NCBI GenBank assembly: GCA_002381945.1
Contig: DFXY01000005.1
Coordinates: 1-6,324, forward strand
Reading direction: 5' to 3'
Length of the DNA: 6,324 bases
Source: Bacteriovoracaceae bacterium UBA4096
GTDB lineage: Bacteria; Bdellovibrionota; Bacteriovoracia; Bacteriovoracales; Bacteriovoracaceae
Under the pieces are notes generated by a model, which was given only the letters and a program-made list of their open reading frames with translations, did not search any database and was not told the origin of the DNA. Every line of letters begins with the position of its first letter. Positions within the stretch are counted from its first letter, which is position 1. The position numbers were made by a program, and so were the translations under genes. Shown here piece after piece: positions 6,298-6,324 of this stretch.

Positions 6298-6324
6298 GTG
6301 ATAAATGAGACATTCGCCTCATCC

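Noticed and set aside
1..6324. CRISPR array, tRNA, rRNA, insertion sequence, toxin-antitoxin or phage-defence module
   Set aside because: No spaced repeats, structured RNA signatures, transposase motifs or terminal inverted repeats were seen, and coding genes fill essentially the whole window.

Overview
The window is gene-dense, moderately AT-rich bacterial chromosome with a Gram-negative, proteobacteria-like gene set: a periplasmic S41 protease, exonuclease VII large subunit, an exported LytM-type M23 peptidase, a soluble histidine-kinase-like protein and a DEDDh exonuclease. Codon use, AT content and the style of the proteins suggest a Bdellovibrionota relative (Bacteriovorax/Peredibacter-like). 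That placement is an impression, not a computed result. I see no mobile element, CRISPR array, tRNA, rRNA or defence island.

Layout. Positions 1-4994 on the + strand hold four tightly packed genes: the 3' part of a CtpA/Prc-type protease (1-1185, start outside the window), xseA (1185-2453), an exported M23 peptidase (2455-3297) and a DHp-domain signalling protein (3297-4994). Two junctions are TAATG (stop and start share one base) and the third has a 1-nt gap, so this is almost certainly one translationally coupled operon whose promoter lies upstream of the window. On the - strand, a 438-aa exonuclease (6297-4981) converges on the operon, and the two terminal genes overlap by 14 bp at their 3' ends. 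There is no intergenic stretch longer than about 30 bases.

How the genes may work together. The S41 protease and the M23 peptidase form a plausible envelope pair, because CtpA/Prc proteases in other Gram-negatives control peptidoglycan hydrolases, M23 enzymes among them. XseA and the DEDDh exonuclease are DNA-processing enzymes. They need not be functionally linked to the envelope genes or to each other.

The most unusual object is the fourth gene. It looks like a cytoplasmic histidine kinase with a textbook phosphoacceptor H-box (HELNNP), but its C-terminal ATPase-like region has no recognisable N, G1 or G2 box and seems to lack the ATP lid. The stretch 4849-4942 contains no GG dinucleotide, so no glycine codon is possible there in any forward frame and a simple frameshift cannot be hiding the motifs. 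I read it as a candidate pseudokinase, phosphotransferase or phosphatase. The other candidate novelties are the uncharacterised C-terminal half of the exonuclease and the small out-of-frame ORF at its start.
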